The notes beneath the pieces were generated by a model. It made no database searches. It was not told the origin of the DNA and saw nothing but the letters and a program-made list of their open reading frames with translations. A program made the translations under genes and the position numbers. From the NCBI GenBank assembly GCA_020086605.1, contig JACBWW010000038.1, forward strand, positions 5,329,932-5,393,931: a DNA stretch of 64,000 nucleotides, read 5' to 3'. Origin of the DNA: Lanius collurio (Eukaryota > Chordata > Aves > Passeriformes > Laniidae). Below are positions 43,030 to 64,000 of this stretch, in pieces (position 1 is the stretch's first letter; each line of letters starts with the position of its first letter).

Positions 43030-45517
43030 TTGTAGATTATACAAAATGTTTATTAGGAAGTAAAGTGCTCAGTTTTATAGATCAATACATTCTTGATCAT
43101 TGTAGAAGACTTGCATAATTAACAGCTTCCTAAAAAGACCAAACGCTGTACATTACTATGCAAAAAAATGTACCTTTGTAATAAGTGATATTATAACCTA
43201 AAATTGAAAAATGCATCAATAAAATGTTTGTAACATTTGTCAAGTGGCAATGCAATTACTGCAAGGCCCACTGTCAACACACATGGGTACCCCATGGAAA
43301 CTTATTGCACTTCAAGACGAAGTTTGTTATCAAGTAACGACACGTTACAGAAATACACCCCAACAAATACAGCTATTAATGCAAACATTTTCTTAATAAA
43401 CACATAGTACAAACAAAAGATGAACTGCATGACTGAATTTACATTTTGAAAGACACGTTTTGGATATGAATATAAAGACAAGGCTCTGTATATTTAAATT
43501 GCTTTGGCATTGTATTTTCTGTTTTCCTTGCACTCCAGCTGGCCATGTGTACAACTGCTGTTTCTTTTTGGTCTGTTCAACACTGAAAAGCTTTCCTCAG
43601 AAAGGTTTCTGAGGTGCAAAACCTTTCAATCAAGGCAAGAGAGAGCTTAATCTGAATGCCCTCATCCCACGCAAATGACCTACCCACTGTGCTGTGCACG
43701 GTTTTGGCAGGTTCTCAAGGACTCTTGTGAAAGGGTATGAATTTCTTCCCAATACAGGACAAAATAACCCACAGAAGAACCCGCACAAGAATCATAACCT
43801 GTTCTTCCACATAATTCTGTTCCCGAGACACAGCTACTAAGGAATTCCAACACTGAATTTCGACCTTACATTAACTAGGCTTCTGTGCATATGGTTTCTC
43901 ATAAACCTAAAAACAGAAATGCACGAAGTCCATTTGGTTTTAGCAAGTTCTCTGGTTAGAGGAAAGGCATTTGGAGCCACTGCTCATCTAGGCAATGCCA
44001 TTGCAAGAACATATGGAACATGGAAGCTTTGCCTAAGCAGCACTCCCACAAGAATGAAAAGCTAACAACTGCTTGTTGAAACAGAAGGCATCAGCATAAC
44101 ATACGCTCCTTACACTTTGTTAAACTGGCATTTTTCCTCTATATACCCTACCAATAGCTGAGATGTGATTATGTAGCTTCCCATTATCCTTTTCACCAAC
44201 TCTGAGTCTTTAAACACAAGACAACTGCCATCTTCAGGAAAAAAGTACAATTGACAGCCTCCCTCCTAAACCAGCATTCCACATATGGAATCATATTGCT
44301 AGGCAAAACTCCAAATACTGCCTCAATGCTCTCTATAGGAAACCAAAAGAATTTCAATGCTGCATCTCCTCTCAAAAATAAAGGTTCCGTGACAAAGAAA
44401 GGAGAGGGCATTAAATACTAAAAAATCAGTGATTATACTACAAACAACTTCCTAAAGGAATCCTGTGCTGCACCTCAGCAGAAAAGCCTATGTAGAAATG
44501 TACATAATAATTTTTCAAGCAGTTCAGTTAAATGTAAATACAGACCACATAGTTGAGATGTGATTAGAACTTCACATGGCACAAGATCATATTTTCCCAA
44601 TTGTCAGAAACTTCTCTGCCCCCTTCCCTGTCACACCCAAGGAAAACTTGGTGATTTTCAATCCTGTGTGCTTTCAAATAATGTATTTTCTAAAAAGGAG
44701 CTGTATTTATCTAAGAACCTCTGGAATGTTTATCCCAAGAACACTTAAATTATAAAAACATTGCATTAAAAAAATGGGCACTTTGCAACATAGTTGAAAA
44801 TTATTATGTTAGTTACGTGTGAAGAGGCAGTTCTCAAAAGTTTCTTCTGAAATGCAAATTATAAAGCAGTTTCTTCCACAGAATTATGTCATTTACAGTT
44901 GTACAAACGATGTGCACTTTCTTCTGCTTAAAGAAACATAGTACCTCTCAAAACAGGATAAAAGGAATATTTTAATTTAAGCAAAATATTAGTATATCAA
45001 GAATAACTCAGAAAGACAAGTAGAAACTCAAATTTTAAAAAAAGTGCTGTTTTATCTGTCAGCTGTTATAATGAATAAGACAAACTTATGCCATCTTAAT
45101 TTAAAATTTGCTTTTAAAAGCCTTTAAAAATTGTGTTTTCCAAGAGGAAGCAGAAAATTAACAGCCTTTTATTTTAGTGTGCCAGCCACTGCACATTATT
45201 TTGTCTGAAGCTTGCTGCCCTCATGCAAGTGTTGCCAATAATACTTTTATGGAATCAGATTTCTATCCTGGTAGATTTTGTCCCACCTGATATCCATTTA
45301 GTTTCCTTCATTTTTTATTTCCAAGGCTGCAACTCTCACTGCTGGCGTTACACAGGCCTGAAAACTATTGATGGAGTGAATATTTACTTTTTCCCACCAG
45401 TGAAAGTTGACCTCAGTGGTCTGATCAGAACAATCCCCTCATGCTGGGGAGCAGCGCTGGGGTATTTGTGGGCTGAATACTGACCGGAAACATTTGGAAT
45501 CACCTACAAAGCTCAAC
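43030..45517 (-). other. PKD2: PKD2 3' UTR
   Basis: 2.5 kb of AT-rich sequence without introns or coding frames after the PKD2 stop. Human PKD2 has a 3' UTR of about 2 kb. The far end is set by a minus-strand AATAAA at 43049-43054. Confidence 0.6.
43049..43054 (-). promoter_or_regulatory. PKD2: PKD2 poly(A) signal candidate
   Basis: AATAAA on the minus strand; cleavage would fall near 43020-43040. Other AATAAA-like motifs occur in the UTR, so this is the distal choice. Confidence 0.45.

Positions 45518-64000
<18,483 letters not shown>

Overview
The window is nuclear DNA from a vertebrate, almost certainly a bird. Genes are split into many short exons with GT-AG introns. Several truncated LINEs have CR1-type 3' ends, and there are LTR fragments of avian endogenous-retrovirus type. 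The tail-to-tail ABCG2/PKD2 pair is the arrangement known from tetrapods. I cannot name the species.

Layout. At 1-10 kb there is an LTR-like segment with a degenerate tandem repeat next to it, the 3' end of one PLAC8-family gene (exon at 1294-1397), an ERVL-type LTR near 2.8-3.4 kb, a complete second PLAC8-family gene (5980-7053), and an unrecognised cysteine-rich minus-strand ORF (8700-9152) whose stop lies 25 bp from a poly(A) signal. At 10-16 kb I see only CR1 fragments and otherwise unrecognised sequence. A GC-rich segment at about 15.9-16.27 kb ends in a good splice donor and is the best candidate for the non-coding first exon and promoter of ABCG2.

ABCG2 coding exons run from 22255 to 35049 on the plus strand: 15 coding exons, 663 codons plus stop, all joined in frame by eye, with every ABC-transporter motif intact. 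A minus-strand LTR carrying an assembly gap sits about 180 bp upstream of the first coding exon. Downstream, at 41543-42375, lies a decayed second copy of the last two ABCG2 exons. Two 498-bp repeats that are 99 % identical lie in ABCG2 intron 9 and in the interval between ABCG2 and the decayed copy.

PKD2 occupies 43.0-64.0 kb on the minus strand, convergent with ABCG2. All 14 exons from exon 2 to exon 15 are complete, and the 3' 94 bp of exon 1 reach the window edge. Exon lengths match those I remember for human PKD2, except for one extra codon in exon 7 and a slightly different terminal exon. The encoded polycystin-2 keeps its extracellular glycosylation sites, pore, EF-hand and coiled coil.

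The genes do not form one pathway. ABCG2 is an efflux transporter, PKD2 a ciliary/ER cation channel, and the PLAC8 proteins are small cysteine-rich proteins. The least ordinary material is the decayed ABCG2 copy, the near-identical repeat pair and the unrecognised ORF at 8.7-9.15 kb. I found no evidence for a wholly new biological system.
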